From: DATEOR01 sp036279015
Lineage (GTDB): Bacteria > Actinomycetota > Thermoleophilia > Gaiellales > Gaiellaceae
Length of the DNA: 64,000 nt
Assembly: GCA_036279015.1 (NCBI GenBank)
Contig: DASUJY010000015.1
Coordinates: 1 to 64,000, forward strand
Direction: 5' to 3'
Notes under the pieces: generated by a model
The model's database searches: none
Told to the model about the DNA's origin: nothing
What the model saw: only the letters and a program-made list of their open reading frames with translations
Translations under genes and position numbers: made by a program
Part shown: positions 62,343-64,000 of the stretch, in pieces
Layout: each line of letters opens with the position of its first letter
Numbering within the stretch: position 1 is the first letter of the stretch

Positions 62343-62729
62343 CTAGGCCTCTTCCTTCTTCTTCGTCGTCGTGCTCGTCTTCTTCGCCGTCGAGGTCCGC
62401 GCCGCCTTCTTACCGATCGACTGGATCTCGATCTGCGAGAGCCGGCTGCGATGCCCGTTGCGGCGGCGGTAGCCCGTGCGACGGCGGTGCTTGCCGACGA
62501 TCACCTTCTCCCCGAGGACGTGGGCCGACACCTTCGCCGTCACCTGCGCCCCCTTGAGCGCGTCGCCGAGCTTCGGGTCGCCGTCCCCGCCGAGCATGAC
62601 GAGGTCAGGATGGAACGTCTTGCCCTCGTCGTGCGGCAGGCGGTCGACGATCAGGCGCTCGCCCTCGCGCACGCGGTACTGCTTGCCGCCGAGGGCGATG
62701 ATCGCGTAGCTGTCGGTCTTCGTAGCCAT
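62343..62729 (-). CDS. rplU: 50S ribosomal protein L21
   Basis: 128 residues. L21 core (about 7-105): YAIIALGGKQYRVREGERL, GKTFHPDLVMLGGDGD, ILG-like VLGEKVIVGKHRRRTGYRRR and HRSRLSQIEI. A lysine/threonine tail (KKAARTSTAKKTSTTTKKK) extends it beyond the usual ~103 residues. It starts 4 bp after the RNase E/G stop and is probably in the same transcript. Confidence 0.96.
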   Translation of the reverse strand: MATKTDSYAIIALGGKQYRVREGERLIVDRLPHDEGKTFHPDLVMLGGDGDPKLGDALKGAQVTAKVSAHVLGEKVIVGKHRRRTGYRRRNGHRSRLSQIEIQSIGKKAARTSTAKKTSTTTKKKEEA

Positions 62730-62733
62730 AGCG

Positions 62734-64000
62734 CTAAACGAGCGGGCTCTCCTGGCCCGCCTCGGGCGTGGATTCTACCGGCTTGCGCTTGCGGCCGCGC
62801 CCGCCGCGCGTCCCCCGCCTCGTCTTCTTCTTCGGCGTCTCGGATTCGGCCTCGGGCTCGCCTTCGGACGCAGCGGGCTCCTCGACTGCGGCCTCCTCGG
62901 GGGGAATCTCGACAGAAGCTTCCGTCTTCTTCTTCCGGCCGCGGCCGCCCCGTGAGCCGCGCCGCGTCTTCTTCTTCGGCTTCTCGGTCTCGGCGGCGTC
63001 GCCGCTCTCCCCGTCGGCGATCACGGCCCGTGCGGTCGTGCGGGCGACGCTCTCGATCCGGATCGAGACCGACTCGCCGACCCGGCCGGCCGCGTCCTTC
63101 ACGGTGACGACGTAGCCGTCCACGCGAGCGATCGCATCGGTGTCGGAGTGCTGGTGCGCTTCCTCGAGCTCGACCTCGAGCTCCTGGCCGCGCTCGACCG
63201 GACGCGCTTTTGGCTCGACCTCGGCGGGCGAGCCCTCCTCGAGGACGACGAAGTGGTCGTGCGGCGCGCGCTGCCGTCCCTTGACGGCGAGCGTGCGCCC
63301 GGTCTCCTTCTCGAGCTCGGCCAGCCGGGAGGCGCCCGGTCCGATCAGGAGCGTCGCCACCTGGGAGTTCAGCTCGATGTGGAATGCCTTGCTCTTCGAG
63401 CCGGCGACGAGGCGGCGGATACGGCGCTCGGCGTCAACCGCGTGCGACTCCATCGAGATGACGACGCCGTCGCCCTTGCAGGACGGGCAGACGTTCGTGA
63501 GGATCTCGCGCGGGCCGTCCGTGACGTTCTGGCGCGTCATCTCGACGAGCCCGAGCGGCGAGATCTCGACGACGTACGTCTTCGTCCGGTCGCGCTCGAG
63601 CTCCGTCCGCAGCGCCTCCTCGACGGTGCCGCGGTTCTTCGGGTTCGCCATGTCGATGAAGTCGATGACGATGATCCCGCCGATGTCGCGCAGCCGCAGC
63701 TGGCGCACGACCTCCTTCACCGCCTCGAGGTTGTTCTTCGTGATCGTGTCCTCGAGCCGCCCGCCCGCGTTCTTGCCGCGCGAGCCGACGAAGCGCCCGG
63801 TGTTCACGTCGATCACCGTGAACGCCTCGGCGTAGTCGAAGACGAGGTAGCCGCCGGAGGGAAGGTCGACCCGCCGGCTCACCGTCGACTTGATCTCCTG
63901 CTCGACGCCGAAATGCTCCATCAGCGGCGCCTTCTCCTTGTACCGCACCACCCGGTCGACCATGTGCGGCGACGTCTTCTTCAGGTAGCCGGTGATGCGC
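62734..64000 (-). CDS. rne: RNase E/G family endoribonuclease (3' part; gene runs off the window end)
   Basis: About 422 C-terminal residues visible. The catalytic part has FDYAEAFTVIDVNTGRFVG, GGIIVIDFIDM with the metal-binding Asp, the zinc-link VCPSCKGDG and ELNSQVATLLIG. From the PVERGQELEVELEE stretch a TRAM-like OB domain (about 62 residues) follows, then a tail with two near-identical Arg-Gly motifs, KKKTRRGSRGGRGRKKK and KKKTRRGTRGGRGRKRK, separated by acidic spacers. It should cut rRNA precursors and mRNA; the tail probably binds RNA or partners. The start lies beyond 64000. Confidence 0.93.
   Translation of the reverse strand, partial: RITGYLKKTSPHMVDRVVRYKEKAPLMEHFGVEQEIKSTVSRRVDLPSGGYLVFDYAEAFTVIDVNTGRFVGSRGKNAGGRLEDTITKNNLEAVKEVVRQLRLRDIGGIIVIDFIDMANPKNRGTVEEALRTELERDRTKTYVVEISPLGLVEMTRQNVTDGPREILTNVCPSCKGDGVVISMESHAVDAERRIRRLVAGSKSKAFHIELNSQVATLLIGPGASRLAELEKETGRTLAVKGRQRAPHDHFVVLEEGSPAEVEPKARPVERGQELEVELEEAHQHSDTDAIARVDGYVVTVKDAAGRVGESVSIRIESVARTTARAVIADGESGDAAETEKPKKKTRRGSRGGRGRKKKTEASVEIPPEEAAVEEPAASEGEPEAESETPKKKTRRGTRGGRGRKRKPVESTPEAGQESPLV

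Overview
The window is a dense, GC-rich stretch of an actinobacterial chromosome. Class Thermoleophilia (Gaiellales/Solirubrobacterales type) is my best guess, inferred from gene content and style and not proven. Supporting signs are uniform GC-rich codon use on both strands, a Gram-positive-type LexA box in front of uvrA, lipoprotein signal peptides, an hrcA-dnaJ-prmA block, a comEA-comEC-holA-rpsT block, a pyrophosphate-type phosphofructokinase with the actinobacterial GGEDT signature, and many start codons lying only 6-11 bases after a TANNNT -10 box (leaderless mRNAs). No insertion sequence, prophage, CRISPR array or rRNA was seen. No gap between genes exceeds 300 bases; the longest is 59432-59658.

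Layout. 1-7.1 kb: 5' part of uvrA, a macrodomain protein, an anchored beta-propeller, a PH-domain protein, an AI-2E-type permease, a small membrane protein, a metallophosphoesterase and a flippase-like membrane protein. 7.1-17.1 kb: a large secreted phosphodiesterase/5'-nucleotidase fusion, uvrB, a lytic transglycosylase, coaE, rpsA, a second propeller protein and a Sco1-like lipoprotein. 17.1-25.8 kb: polA, a methyltransferase and a branched-chain amino-acid-type ABC importer (livF-G-M-H and livK). 26-32.5 kb: tRNA-Leu, pfkA, a lipoprotein, then a five-gene deoC/aldehyde-dehydrogenase cluster in which a complete DeoC and a complete ALDH are followed by catalytically defective relatives of DeoC, ALDH and TrpC. 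32.5-47.4 kb: coiled-coil protein, M3-type peptidase, era-cdd-dgk/PAP2-ybeY-phoH, yqeY-HIT-mtaB, prmA-dnaJ-hrcA-hemW-lepA-murJ. 47.5-55.3 kb: rpsT, holA, comEC, comEA, a CvpA-serine protease, leuS. 55.3-64 kb: plsC, a nucleotidyltransferase, a second metallophosphoesterase, a 25-residue membrane protein, DUF1385, an HExxH protein, a cyclophilin, tRNA-Ala, rsfS, nadD, obgE, rpmA, rplU and the 3' part of an RNase E/G gene.

Most of the window is housekeeping: excision repair, translation and ribosome maturation, RNA decay, cell-envelope lipid cycling and DNA uptake. The most interesting parts are the deoC/ALDH cluster with paired complete and defective paralogues, a recurrent promoter architecture in which very close divergent genes (25-35 bp apart) share a symmetric -10 and are both leaderless or nearly so, an AT-rich palindrome over the hrcA -10, and several unusual fusions (phosphodiesterase/nucleotidase, diacylglycerol kinase/PAP2, RNase E/G with a TRAM-like domain).
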